Assembly (NCBI GenBank): GCA_022709925.1
Contig: JAKLHX010000001.1
Coordinates: 1-33,158, forward strand
Direction of reading: 5' to 3'
DNA length: 33,158 nt
From: Candidatus Margulisiibacteriota bacterium
Lineage (GTDB): Bacteria; Margulisbacteria; WOR-1; JAKLHX01
Every line of letters begins with the position of its first letter. The first letter of the stretch is position 1. The position numbers and the translations under genes were made by a program. Of the stretch, positions 20,872 through 29,716 are shown piece by piece. Below the pieces are notes generated by a model. It saw nothing but the letters and a program-made list of their open reading frames with translations. It made no database searches and was not told the origin of the DNA.

Positions 20872-21840
20872 ATGAAAATTAAAAGGATCGGTGTTATGAC
20901 GACCGGAGGGGATGCCCCCGGCATGAACGCCGCGATAAGGGCCGTTGTAAGGTCCGCGCGCTATAGAGGGCTTGAGGTCGTCGGCATTGAGCGCGGATAC
21001 GCGGGTCTTATAGACGGCAGCATGAAAATATTGGACGTAAGGTCCGTAAGCGGGATAATAAATAAGGGCGGGACGATACTGCACACCGTAAGGTCAAAAG
21101 AATTCAGACAAAAGATTTACCGGAAAAGGGCTTACGAACACCTTCGCGAGCACAAGATCGACGGGCTTGTAGTGATCGGTGGGGACGGGTCTCTTCACGG
21201 TTCTTTGAGTATGTATAAAGAAAGCGGGATCCCTTGTATCGTTATTCCGGCCACTATCGACAACGATCTGCCGAAGACCGACTATACTATAGGGTTCGAT
21301 ACCGCGGTCAATACAGCCGTTGATGCGATAGATAAGATCCGCGACACGGCCACCTCTCACGAAAGGGTCTTTATCGTCGAGGTTATGGGGCGCGAACACG
21401 GATTTTTGGCTCTTGAGGTCGGCCTGGTATCCGGTGCGGAAGTGATAATGATCCCGGAAATAAAGACCAATATAAAAAAAGTGATCAAAAGCCTTGAGGA
21501 CGGACGCCGCCGCGGGAAATCAAGCAGCATAATCGTCACGGCCGAAGGCGCCGGGAACCCGAATTCTATAGCCGATGAGATAAGCAAGAACACAAAAATG
21601 GATGTCCGCGTGACGATCCTGGGGCACATACAAAGAGGCGGGACGCCGTCGGCTTTTAGCAGGATGCTGGCGTGCAAGTTCGGCGCCGAAGCCGTAAGGC
21701 TTCTTTGTGAAGGCCGCTACAACAGGATGGTCGGGATCGTAGGCAAGACGATAGTATCGTTCCCGATAGCCGATGTGGTAAAAGGCAAAAAATCCATAAA
21801 TTACAGCGATTATAATCTTGCGCAGATATTCGCAATCTAG
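20872..21840 (+). CDS. pfkA: 6-phosphofructokinase
   Basis: This 322-residue enzyme phosphorylates fructose 6-phosphate in glycolysis. MTTGGDAPGMNAAIR, VVIGGDGSLHG, PATIDNDLPKTDYTIGFDTA, MGREHG and GHIQRGGTPSAFSR are the family blocks. The catalytic Asp is Asp130. Gly106 (GGDGS) points to ATP as donor, because pyrophosphate-using forms carry Asp there. At the second discriminating position, where ATP enzymes have Gly and PPi enzymes Lys, this protein has Ala127. ATP use is therefore likely but not certain. GGAGGG precedes the ATG. The DUF1805 gene follows 9 bases downstream. Confidence 0.95.
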   Translation: MKIKRIGVMTTGGDAPGMNAAIRAVVRSARYRGLEVVGIERGYAGLIDGSMKILDVRSVSGIINKGGTILHTVRSKEFRQKIYRKRAYEHLREHKIDGLVVIGGDGSLHGSLSMYKESGIPCIVIPATIDNDLPKTDYTIGFDTAVNTAVDAIDKIRDTATSHERVFIVEVMGREHGFLALEVGLVSGAEVIMIPEIKTNIKKVIKSLEDGRRRGKSSSIIVTAEGAGNPNSIADEISKNTKMDVRVTILGHIQRGGTPSAFSRMLACKFGAEAVRLLCEGRYNRMVGIVGKTIVSFPIADVVKGKKSINYSDYNLAQIFAI

Positions 21841-21849
21841 GAGCTATCC

Positions 21850-22149
21850 GTGAAAATGGAAAAGATACAGCTTTCTGAAAAAAGCGCCGAAGGCTATGTC
21901 TTTGAGTTCGGTCCGGTCAACCTCGTTTTTGCCAAGACCGATTCCGGCATGATAGGCTGCGGTCTTATAGATGTCGTAGTCTTTGATAAGTTCAATTTTC
22001 CCGCCGCAAGGGTGAAATCTTCGGGCAGCGGGGCCATTACAGACATTAATGATCTTCTTGACGGGACCGTAAAGGACGTCAACGAAACAGCCAGCAAAAA
22101 AGGGCTGACGGTAGGCATGACCGGAAGACAAGCTCTCGAGATGATGTGA
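21850..22149 (+). CDS. DUF1805 (YunC-like) protein
   Basis: A 99-residue single-domain protein of the YunC/DUF1805 family. The core GMIGCGLIDVVVFDKFNFPAARVKSSG and the C-terminal KKGLTVGMTGRQALEMM match the family pattern. A crystal structure exists for this family but no function is established. The GTG at 21850 is used because AGGAG ends 6 bases upstream; the ATG at 21856 would be 12 bases away. The AGGAG overlaps the pfkA stop, so it is co-translated with pfkA. The 3' end faces ccdA with 3 bases between. Confidence 0.85.
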   Translation: MKMEKIQLSEKSAEGYVFEFGPVNLVFAKTDSGMIGCGLIDVVVFDKFNFPAARVKSSGSGAITDINDLLDGTVKDVNETASKKGLTVGMTGRQALEMM

Positions 22150-22152
22150 CCT

Positions 22153-22863
22153 TTAGTACAAGAAAGAAGTCAGTGATTCGAACCGCCCCGTAGCCAAGAG
22201 TATCCCGACTATCACGAGAATGATCCCCGAAACGATGTTTATGGCGGGGACCCACCGGCGGATCTTCTTAAGTCCGGCCAAAAAATAATTCACGGACAGT
22301 GATATTATGAAGAACGGGATCGCCATCCCAAGAGAAAAAAGTCCGAGCAGCATTATGCCGTTCAACAATGTAGCGTCGGTGCCGGCGATTATAAGTATCG
22401 ACCCGAGTATAGGGCCTACGCACGGGGTCCATCCCGCGGCAAATATTATCCCCGCTATAAAAGACCTGAAATAACCTGGAGCGGCCCCGTTCTCTTTGAA
22501 CTTAAAATAAGAATTCAGGGGCCCTATTTTAAGCAAGCCTATTATATGAAGGCCGAAGAGAATAATAAGCAAGCCCCCGATCAGCCTGATGAGCCCCCTG
22601 TATTCCAAAAAAAGATTGCCCGCAAAACCTGCCGCCGCTCCCAATAATACAAAGACCGCCGAAAAACCCAGGATAAAACAGAGCGAGTACAGAACGGTAA
22701 GCCTCTTTATGTCCGCGGGGACCGGCTCGTTCTCGATGCCGCTGAATACCGACCCTGTAATGTATGACATGTAAGAAGGCACGAGCGGAAGTATGCAGGG
22801 AGAGAAAAAAGACAGGAGTCCGGCAAAAAAAGCCACGGGAGCCGAAATGCTTTCGGCGATCAT
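22153..22863 (-). CDS. ccdA: CcdA-type thiol-disulfide electron transporter
   Basis: A 236-residue membrane protein with six hydrophobic segments, of the CcdA (short DsbD) family. It carries reducing equivalents from cytoplasmic thioredoxin across the inner membrane. The two functional Cys lie in SFFSPCILPLVPSY and AGWTPCVGPILG. The start ATG overlaps the tlpA stop in an ATGA arrangement, so the pair forms a redox relay. No cytochrome c genes are in the window. The assignment to family is firm, and the recipient beyond TlpA is open. Confidence 0.94.
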   Translation of the reverse strand: MIAESISAPVAFFAGLLSFFSPCILPLVPSYMSYITGSVFSGIENEPVPADIKRLTVLYSLCFILGFSAVFVLLGAAAGFAGNLFLEYRGLIRLIGGLLIILFGLHIIGLLKIGPLNSYFKFKENGAAPGYFRSFIAGIIFAAGWTPCVGPILGSILIIAGTDATLLNGIMLLGLFSLGMAIPFFIISLSVNYFLAGLKKIRRWVPAINIVSGIILVIVGILLATGRFESLTSFLY

Positions 22864-23372
22864 TGCGCCAGCCTGGTAAGCTCTTTAATTATGTCATCGC
22901 TGGCCCAATCCCGCTCCCCGATGACCTTGCTTACTATTGTGCCTTTTTTGTCGATTATAAAAGTGACGGGGATGCTTGCCACCGAGTATTTGTCCGCTGC
23001 GGAGCCGTCGCTGTCCAGGAGGACCTTGAACGTGTATCCTCCGGACTTTATGAAGTTCATGACCTTGTTCTTATCCCCGCGATCTACCGATACGCAGATG
23101 ACCTCGAATTTTTTGCCTTTCATCTTATTGTGGAGTTTTTGGATCGAGGGCATTTCCCTTCTGCAAGGCGGGCACCACGTGGCAAAGAAGTTCAGGAAAA
23201 TGACCTTGCCTTTATGGTCCGACAGTCTTGTGTATATGCCGTCCGTATCAAGGAGATGGAAGTCCGAATATTTGGATGCGGGCCTTTCTGCCATGGCGCT
23301 GCACAGTCCGGAGCCCATGACCAGGGATACGGCCAACAGCAGGATCAAAGGGGACCTCAAAGTTCTTTTCAT
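22860..23372 (-). CDS. TlpA/ResA-like secreted thioredoxin
   Basis: A 170-residue extracytoplasmic thioredoxin of the TlpA/ResA group. A signal peptide (MKRTLRSPLILLLAVSLVMG, then cleavage near CSAMA) precedes the fold. The active site is FFATWCPPCRREMPS and the cis-Pro loop is ASIPVTFII. It reduces disulfides outside the membrane with electrons from CcdA. The frame extends 42 codons upstream, but the ATG at 23372 starts the signal peptide. No ribosome binding site is visible; a TATATA lies 10 bases before. A candidate Lys/Arg-Cys context (SGLCSA) could be a lipobox, so lipid attachment is possible. Confidence 0.92.
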   Translation of the reverse strand: MKRTLRSPLILLLAVSLVMGSGLCSAMAERPASKYSDFHLLDTDGIYTRLSDHKGKVIFLNFFATWCPPCRREMPSIQKLHNKMKGKKFEVICVSVDRGDKNKVMNFIKSGGYTFKVLLDSDGSAADKYSVASIPVTFIIDKKGTIVSKVIGERDWASDDIIKELTRLAQ

Positions 23373-23833
23373 ATTTTCAGGATATATAGTACCATAATGT
23401 ACCCGATTTTTGGCCAAAAAAAATGCCCCATCGCTCCTTACATGCACATGGACGACATTCACGCGCAAGTTGTCGTCAAGGAACTCGAGGCATTTCATCC
23501 GCTAACGCGGGATCACGTAGCAACAATTTTATCTTCTCGCGACAGAGACCTTTTTCGGGTCCGACAAGCTCTAGGATAGGCCCATCTTTAAGGCAAAGCC
23601 TCTGGATAAGCCCAAGCTCGTTTTTCCTTAAAAAATCATGTTTAGAGAAAAATAGATCTTGTTGCTCAGCTCGGCGGGGTCACACCGCTTCTGCGCTTTG
23701 TAGTAAATAATCTAACAGTAAGGATTTTAGCTGTCAAGCGGCGTTTACAATATTTTTCAAATATGGTAAAGTTTAGTGGAGTACAAACCGAAATAATCCC
23801 AATGGTTCGGCGAAATTTTTTAGGAGGAAGACC
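23373..23833. other. Gene-poor stretch with possible gene remnants
   Basis: About 460 bases between tlpA and the binding-protein gene hold no convincing gene. On + an ATG frame at 23442-23579 (45 codons, MHMDDIHAQVVVKELEAFHP onward, no ribosome binding site) ends in TAG, and a further protein-like stretch RKIDLVAQLGGVTPLLRFVV continues after stops. On - a frame from 23679 to 23476 is open for 67 codons without a plausible start. A TTGACA-17-TAGATT promoter (23709-23737, minus) and a divergent one for the binding protein lie at the right end. It may be a decayed gene; I cannot name it. Confidence 0.35.
23744..23772 (+). promoter_or_regulatory. Promoter of the sugar-binding lipoprotein
   Basis: TTTACA (23744-23749), exact 17-bp spacer and TAAAGT (23767-23772). 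A minus-strand promoter-like pair (TTGACA, 17 bp, TAGATT at 23709-23737) lies close by and points the other way. Confidence 0.45.
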
Positions 23834-25219
23834 ATGAAGAAAAATGCTGCGGTGTTGGTTGCCTTGGTGTGTTTTGCGGTATCTGTTTTTGGCTGCGGAG
23901 GAAGGACAAGCAATCCAGTAGACCAGGCTTCAAAAGAAGCCTCTAAGCCGGCTGCCGTATCAGGGAAAAAAGTGATCCAGATGTGGGTCATGCCCAACAG
24001 TCTTGAGCCCGTCAAGGACATAGAAGCCATACTCGCGGAGTTCGAGAAAGCGAACCCGGACATAGATGTGGTCATCACTTCGGTTGATTGGGGATCTGCA
24101 TGGACAAAGATAACGACTGCCGCTACATCAGGAGACACTCCCGATATCGTCCAGCTGGGAAGCACCTGGGTGGGCTCTATATCAGCCATAGGCGCTTTAA
24201 TGGACCTGAAGGACAAAGTCGCGGAAATAGGCGGAGGTTCTACATTCATAGCTCCTGCTTGGGCATCCCGCGGTCTTGAAGGGTCCGGTACTGTTACGGC
24301 TATCCCTTGGTTCGTTGATTCGAGAGCGATGTTCTTTAGGACCGACGTGATGAAGCAGCTCAGGCTTACGTCCGAAAATTTCAAGACATGGGGAGCTTTT
24401 GAAAAATCTCTCACCAGCATAAAGGATGCCGAGCTTGAGATAGAAGGCGTAAGGGTCTATCCTCTGGGCATCCCTGGGAAGAACGACTGGAACGTGATAC
24501 ACAATATTGCTCCTTGGATATGGGCGGCCGGAGGAGATTTTCTCTCTAAAGACAGAAAATCTTCGGCGATAAACAGCGCTGCCGCGGTCGAAGGGGTCCT
24601 CTACTATGTGAACCTTGTCAAAAAAGGTTTTATCCCGCTGGATGCCCTGGAACTAAACACCGCGCAGGTGAGCAGTAATTTCAACAACGGGTCTTACGGG
24701 ATGTATTTTGACGGCCCGTACGAAGTGAAGACTTTGACACTGCCGCCGGAACAGGGCGGCTCTTACGGGTCCATAGCTTCAAGGAATTTCTCCATAGCAC
24801 TGTATCCGGCCGGTCCTAAAGGCAGGTACACTTTTGTAGGCGGGAGCAGCCTGGCGATATTCAAGAACAGCAAGAACCCGGATGCCGCATGGAAGGTCAT
24901 AAAACATCTGGTGTCTTACAAGTCCCAGGTGAATTACGCGAAAGCTACCGGTTTCCTTCCGTCAACTAAAGCGGCATTCCAGGACCCGTATTTTTCTTCG
25001 GACCAATACAGGAGCATATTCAAGGATTCGATCAAATACGGCAGGACATATCCTTGCGTTTCCGCATGGGGATTGATAGAACCCATACTTACAAGAAGAC
25101 TGGGCATAATGTGGGACCATGTATTGGCGGCCGAGGACGAAGAGATCAGGGATGTCGTGAAGAGCGATCTCGACGCGGCGGCCAGGGAAATAAATTCTGT
25201 CCTTAACGTTAAAAAGTAA
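23834..25219 (+). CDS. ABC-transporter sugar-binding lipoprotein
   Basis: A 461-residue extracellular solute-binding protein (family 1, sugars). The signal peptide MKKNAAVLVALVCFAVSVFG ends at a lipobox VFGC, so the mature protein is lipid-anchored. VIQMWVMPN, FEKANPDIDVVI, SGDTPDIVQLGSTW and the C-terminal WKVIKHLVSYKSQVNYAKATGFLPS are typical. AGGAGG sits 6 bases before the ATG. It would bind an oligosaccharide and hand it to a permease, but no permease or ATPase gene is nearby, so they must be encoded elsewhere. glmS and a disaccharide phosphorylase follow on the same strand. Confidence 0.92.
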   Translation: MKKNAAVLVALVCFAVSVFGCGGRTSNPVDQASKEASKPAAVSGKKVIQMWVMPNSLEPVKDIEAILAEFEKANPDIDVVITSVDWGSAWTKITTAATSGDTPDIVQLGSTWVGSISAIGALMDLKDKVAEIGGGSTFIAPAWASRGLEGSGTVTAIPWFVDSRAMFFRTDVMKQLRLTSENFKTWGAFEKSLTSIKDAELEIEGVRVYPLGIPGKNDWNVIHNIAPWIWAAGGDFLSKDRKSSAINSAAAVEGVLYYVNLVKKGFIPLDALELNTAQVSSNFNNGSYGMYFDGPYEVKTLTLPPEQGGSYGSIASRNFSIALYPAGPKGRYTFVGGSSLAIFKNSKNPDAAWKVIKHLVSYKSQVNYAKATGFLPSTKAAFQDPYFSSDQYRSIFKDSIKYGRTYPCVSAWGLIEPILTRRLGIMWDHVLAAEDEEIRDVVKSDLDAAAREINSVLNVKK

Positions 25220-25301
25220 AAGTTCGGATACCAATGGCGGTATGAGACACCTCGGATATCTTTCCGGGGATCTTTTATCGCCTTGTTCTTAAGGAGACCA
25301 T

Positions 25302-27131
25302 ATGTGCGGCATATTCGGCTATGTGGGCGGCAAGGATTCGGTTTCAATACTTATAGAGGGGCTTAAAAAACTCGAATACAGGGGATATGATTCCGCAGGC
25401 ATCGCCACTATATCGAACAAAAAGATACACCTTGAGAAATCGGTCGGCAAGATCGCCGATCTCGAATCTATAGTCTCATCCAAGTCCAGAATATCCCATA
25501 TAGGCTTGGGACATACGAGATGGGCCACTCACGGACAGCCGTCAAAAGAAAACGCCCATCCTCATCTGGATTGTACGGGCAGCATTGCGCTGGTGCATAA
25601 CGGGATAATCGAGAACTACGAAGAATTGAAGCGCGCGCTCTGCGCCAAGGGCCATGTGTTCAGATCCCAGACCGATACCGAAGTGATAGTCCATCTTATA
25701 GAGGAGAACATCAGGCACGGACTGGAGAACGCGGTCAAGCTTGCGCTCAAAAAATTAAAAGGGTCTTACGCGATAGGGGTCCTATACAAGAACAATCCCG
25801 ACAAGATAATCGTCGCGCGCAAAGGAAGTCCTCTGGTGATAGGCATAGGTGAAAAAGAGAACTTTATTTCGAGCGATATCCCTGCCATGGTCAAATATTC
25901 TTCCAGAATAATAACCCTGGAGGACGGAGATATCGCGACGGTCACAAAGAGCAAGGTCAAGATATTCTCCGCGACAAAGACATCCATAAAGAGGGAAGAG
26001 ACGCTCATCTCTTGGGACCCGATCTCGGCCGAAAAATCAGGATACGCGCATTTTATGTTGAAAGAGATACATGAACAGCCCAAAGCCATAATAGACACAA
26101 TAAAGGACATAGTCGATCCGTCCAAAAAGAATATAAAGTTCAAACACCTGAACCTCAAAGAGAAGGATATATCGAACATAAAAAGAGTGGTTCTTACGGC
26201 CTGCGGGACATCATGGCACTCCGCGCTTATCGGGGAATATTACCTTGAATATTACGCAAAGATCCCTTCCGAGGTTGAGTACGCCGCTGAGTTCAGGTAC
26301 CGGATGCCTATAGTGGACAAGAACACCCTGGTGATAGCGATCAGCCAATCCGGGGAGACCGCGGATACGCTCGGGGCGATACAGGAAGCAAAAAAGCACG
26401 GAGCGAAGGTCATATCCATATGCAATGTCTTTTCATCTTCCATTGTGAGGGAATCGGACGGGGTCATTTATACAATGGCCGGTCCCGAAATAGGGGTGGC
26501 GTCTACCAAGGCATTCACCACCCAGGTGGCGGTCCTTTTCCTTTTATCCATATTCCTCGGAAGAAAAAAGAACAGGCTCTCTAAGGCCAAGTTCTTGAGC
26601 AGGTTGAGCAGCCTTTTTGAGATCCCGCATAAGGTGGAACAGGTCCTTGCATCGGAAGATAAGATCGAAAAGATCGCGGACAAATATTGCAACGCCAATA
26701 ACGCATTGTACCTCGGAAGAGGGGAAGGGTTCCCCGCGGCGCTTGAAGGGGCCCTAAAACTAAAAGAAATATCCTATGTGCATGCTGAAGGGTATCCTGC
26801 TGCAGAGATGAAACACGGGCCGATCGCTCTTATCGACGAGAATATGCCTGTTGTCGTCCTTGCTCTTGCGGGAAGAAGATACGAAAAGATCCTGGGGAAT
26901 ATCGAAGAAGTGAACGCCAGAGGCGGAAGGGTAATAGCTCTTGCCACCGAAGGGGACAGGCTGATAACAAAAAAAGCAAAAGACGTGATCTTTCTTCCTA
27001 AGACCAGGGAAACGCTTTCCGCGATCCTGGCAGTCATACCTCTCCAGCTTTTGGCATATTATATCGCCATAAAACGAGGCTGCCATGTCGATCAACCGCG
27101 GAACCTTGCGAAGAGCGTGACTGTAGAATAG
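25302..27131 (+). CDS. glmS: Glutamine-fructose-6-phosphate aminotransferase
   Basis: This 609-residue enzyme makes glucosamine 6-phosphate, the entry to peptidoglycan and LPS amino sugars. Cys2 in MCGIFGYVG is the glutaminase nucleophile; LEYRGYDSAG, HTRWATHGQPS and the NGIIEN block belong to the same domain. Two SIS domains follow: TACGTSWHSALIGEYYLE near residue 300 and YLGRGEGFPAALEGALKLKE near residue 470, and the protein ends in PRNLAKSVTVE as usual. AAGGAG lies 6-7 bases before the ATG. The 82-base gap before it shows no glmS ribozyme consensus. A short stem (ATACC / GGTAT) there is all I see. Confidence 0.97.
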   Translation: MCGIFGYVGGKDSVSILIEGLKKLEYRGYDSAGIATISNKKIHLEKSVGKIADLESIVSSKSRISHIGLGHTRWATHGQPSKENAHPHLDCTGSIALVHNGIIENYEELKRALCAKGHVFRSQTDTEVIVHLIEENIRHGLENAVKLALKKLKGSYAIGVLYKNNPDKIIVARKGSPLVIGIGEKENFISSDIPAMVKYSSRIITLEDGDIATVTKSKVKIFSATKTSIKREETLISWDPISAEKSGYAHFMLKEIHEQPKAIIDTIKDIVDPSKKNIKFKHLNLKEKDISNIKRVVLTACGTSWHSALIGEYYLEYYAKIPSEVEYAAEFRYRMPIVDKNTLVIAISQSGETADTLGAIQEAKKHGAKVISICNVFSSSIVRESDGVIYTMAGPEIGVASTKAFTTQVAVLFLLSIFLGRKKNRLSKAKFLSRLSSLFEIPHKVEQVLASEDKIEKIADKYCNANNALYLGRGEGFPAALEGALKLKEISYVHAEGYPAAEMKHGPIALIDENMPVVVLALAGRRYEKILGNIEEVNARGGRVIALATEGDRLITKKAKDVIFLPKTRETLSAILAVIPLQLLAYYIAIKRGCHVDQPRNLAKSVTVE

Positions 27132-27154
27132 ACAAACTGACCCACCGAAGAACA

Positions 27155-27182
27155 TGTAAGGGCGGGTTTTAAACCCGCCCCG
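27155..27182. repeat. Dispersed palindromic repeat, copy B
   Basis: Identical in reverse orientation to copy A at 1131-1158: TGTAA, then 10-bp arms GGGCGGGTTT / AAACCCGCCC around one base (27160-27180), then CG. Here it is intergenic, between glmS and the GH94 gene, and could also act as a terminator-like hairpin. Confidence 0.85.
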
Positions 27183-27189
27183 ACATTTA

Positions 27190-27198
27190 TGATAAAAT
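27190..27198 (+). promoter_or_regulatory. Extended -10 promoter of the GH94 gene
   Basis: TGATAAAAT, one mismatch to TATAAT with upstream TG, 36 bases before the ATG. The leader carries AAGGGA as a weak ribosome binding site. Confidence 0.4.
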
Positions 27199-27234
27199 AA
27201 AAAAGCGACATAATAATTAGAAAGGGACCCCCAG

Positions 27235-29652
27235 ATGAAATACGGACATTTTTCAAACGACGGGAAAGAATACATAATAACGGAACCGAACACCCCGAGG
27301 CCATGGGGGAATTATCTGACCAACGAAAAATATTGTGCGGTGATATCCCAGACAGCAGGCGGCTACAGTTTTTTTAAAGACTCGAAGACCGAGCGGATGC
27401 TGTATTGGATAGGACAGAACCTTCACCAGGGCCGCCCCGGAAGATACGTTTTTATACAGGATGAAGAGAGCAAGAAAGCTTTCAGCGCTTCCTGGGAGCC
27501 GATAAGAGCCAAATATGACGATTTTGAATGCAGAGTGGGTTTCGGATATCAAATAATAAAAACGAAAGCCAACGGAGTAGAGGCTGAGACGACATATTTT
27601 GTGCCTACGGACGAGCCGTGCGAAATATGGAAAGTGAAAATAAAGAACACTTCCAAAAAAGTAAAGAAACTCAACATATTCGGTTATCTTGAATGGTTCA
27701 TCGGAAGTGCCGATTACATGACCTTTTATAATATCGCCATCCTTTGGAATAGGGTGCATTTCGACAAAAAAGCCTCCGCAATATTCGCGAAAAAAACGGC
27801 GTTCTACGAAGAGTTCAACATCAAGAACAATCCGTATGTGCTTTTCTTTTCTTCAAGCGAAAAGATCGCCGGATGGGACTGCCACAAGGAGAACTTTCTG
27901 GGAAGAGGCAATACCTGCCAGTATCCGGAAGGCGTGTACAACGGTAAATGCACCCAGAGCATATGCGACGGGGAAGAGCCGGTAGCGGTCCTCCAGAACA
28001 AGATATCCCTTAAACCGGGAGAAGAGAAAGAAATAATATTCATACTCGGGCAGACAGTAGGACAGAAAGATGCCGAGCGGATAATCGAGAGGTTCAAGAA
28101 TAAAAAAGAGGTCGAGAAAGCTTATGAGCAGGTAAAGCTCTATTGGGCCGGACTTACGGCTCCCGTAAAAGTTGAGACGCCCGACAAAGATTTTGACAAC
28201 ATAATGAACAACTGGATAAAGTACCAGCTCTATATGTGCAATATGTGGAGCAGGTCGCCTTCTTTTTATCACGAAGGCCAGGGCGGAAGAGGACTTCGCG
28301 ATTCATGTCAGGACAGCGAATCGATCGCTTCTATAAACAGCGAATACGCAAAAGCCAAAATGCTGAAAGTGGCGTCCCTTACAAGGCGCGACGGGACGAT
28401 AGCTCCCGGTTGGTCCGATACGTACGGGCCTTACGCGAACAGGCCGTTCAAAGACCATCCTACATGGCTTACTCCTTCTATCGCAGCCTATGTCAGAGAG
28501 ACCGGGGACAAAGACGTGCTGCTTCAGGCGGTTCCCTGGCTCAAGGATAGATGGCGCGAAGGCGGAACAAAGATGGACATAGACTGGAAAGGCGGAGCGG
28601 TGGAAGACGGAGAGGGGACTTTGTTCGACCATCTTTTGGCACAACTTAATTTTACTTACAGCGATGTAAGCGTCCACGGGCTTCCGAGGGTAGGGGAAGC
28701 CGATTGGAACGACGCTCTTGATATGGCCGGAAGGAAACAGATCGGAGAAAGCGTCTGGCTCGCGATAGCGCTTGTCAGGTCTTTGAAGGACCTGGCGGAG
28801 CTCGCAGTGATCATTGGGAAAGACGATATCAAAAAAGACCTTCTTGAAAAAGCAAGGGTCATGACAAAGAGGATAAACGAGAGCGGATGGGACGGCGCAT
28901 GGTATCTTGCAGGATACAACGACGACATGGTCCCGTTCGGTTCGTCAAAGAACAAAGAAGGGAAGATGTTCCTCAATTCCCAGTCTTGGGCGGTGCTTGC
29001 CGACCTCGTCCCGCAGGACAGATTGCCGGTCATGCTTTCCTCGATAGAAAAGAACCTGTCCGGTCCGCACGGGATGGCGCTCCTTGCCCCCGCATACACT
29101 GTTTTTGATCCGGGACTCGGACGTATCGCAATGTTCTCCCAGGGAACAAAAGAGAATGCCGCAGTCTTCTGCCACGCGCAGACATTTATGATCGCGGCCT
29201 ACGCAAAGCTCGGTATGGGAAATACCGCATACAGAGAGATGTGCAAAATAATGCCCAACAAACAAAAAGATATCGAGCTGTATAAGGCGGAACCCTATGC
29301 TTACGCGGAATATCTTATAGGCCCCGACCATCCGTACGCTTACGGAGAAGGCGCGTATACCTGGCTGACAGGTACCGCAGGATGGACATTTATGGTGGCC
29401 ACGGAGTGGATACTCGGCGCCAGGAGGGAATTTGAAGGGCTTAGAATAGACCCGTGCATCCCTTCAAAGTGGAAAAAATGCAAGATAACAAGGCCTTTCA
29501 GAGGCGCGGTCTATGAAATAGAGATAGAGAACCCTAAGGGCGTGGAACATGGAGTTTTGTCTGTTGAGGTAGACGGCACGAGGATACAGGGGAACCTTAT
29601 AAAACCTTATCATGACGGGAAGACGCACAAAGTAAAAGTGTTGATGGGGTAA
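27235..29652 (+). CDS. GH94 disaccharide phosphorylase (cellobiose/chitobiose type)
   Basis: An 805-residue cytoplasmic enzyme of glycoside hydrolase family 94, which uses phosphate to split a beta-linked disaccharide into a sugar 1-phosphate and a sugar. The N-terminal beta-sandwich (KYGHFSNDGKEYIITEPNTP, WGNYLTN) precedes an (alpha/alpha)6 barrel. The catalytic Asp is Asp490 in GEADWNDALD, and GRGLRDSCQDSESI is the substrate/phosphate loop. WNDALD and RDSCQDS agree with cellobiose or chitobiose phosphorylases. Following an ABC sugar-binding protein and glmS, it fits uptake and phosphorolysis of beta-oligosaccharides. The sugar is not decided by sequence. Confidence 0.93.
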   Translation: MKYGHFSNDGKEYIITEPNTPRPWGNYLTNEKYCAVISQTAGGYSFFKDSKTERMLYWIGQNLHQGRPGRYVFIQDEESKKAFSASWEPIRAKYDDFECRVGFGYQIIKTKANGVEAETTYFVPTDEPCEIWKVKIKNTSKKVKKLNIFGYLEWFIGSADYMTFYNIAILWNRVHFDKKASAIFAKKTAFYEEFNIKNNPYVLFFSSSEKIAGWDCHKENFLGRGNTCQYPEGVYNGKCTQSICDGEEPVAVLQNKISLKPGEEKEIIFILGQTVGQKDAERIIERFKNKKEVEKAYEQVKLYWAGLTAPVKVETPDKDFDNIMNNWIKYQLYMCNMWSRSPSFYHEGQGGRGLRDSCQDSESIASINSEYAKAKMLKVASLTRRDGTIAPGWSDTYGPYANRPFKDHPTWLTPSIAAYVRETGDKDVLLQAVPWLKDRWREGGTKMDIDWKGGAVEDGEGTLFDHLLAQLNFTYSDVSVHGLPRVGEADWNDALDMAGRKQIGESVWLAIALVRSLKDLAELAVIIGKDDIKKDLLEKARVMTKRINESGWDGAWYLAGYNDDMVPFGSSKNKEGKMFLNSQSWAVLADLVPQDRLPVMLSSIEKNLSGPHGMALLAPAYTVFDPGLGRIAMFSQGTKENAAVFCHAQTFMIAAYAKLGMGNTAYREMCKIMPNKQKDIELYKAEPYAYAEYLIGPDHPYAYGEGAYTWLTGTAGWTFMVATEWILGARREFEGLRIDPCIPSKWKKCKITRPFRGAVYEIEIENPKGVEHGVLSVEVDGTRIQGNLIKPYHDGKTHKVKVLMG

Positions 29653-29680
29653 GAAAAATATATTGCAATTAGCGGACTTG

Positions 29681-29689
29681 TGTTATAGA
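29681..29689 (+). promoter_or_regulatory. Putative extended -10 promoter of the Ig-repeat lipoprotein
   Basis: TGTTATAGA, a two-mismatch -10 with upstream TG, 28 bases before the ATG; a weak TTGCAA lies further up at a poor distance. Confidence 0.3.
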
Positions 29690-29716
29690 ATTGTGGGCGA
29701 TCTGTAAGGGAGACAA

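Noticed and set aside
22764..23579. A + strand frame of 271 codons over ccdA and tlpA
   Set aside because: Mostly antisense of two well-supported genes; only its last 45 codons lie in free sequence and were discussed separately.
25220..25301. glmS ribozyme
   Set aside because: The 82-base gap is too short and lacks the ribozyme core consensus.
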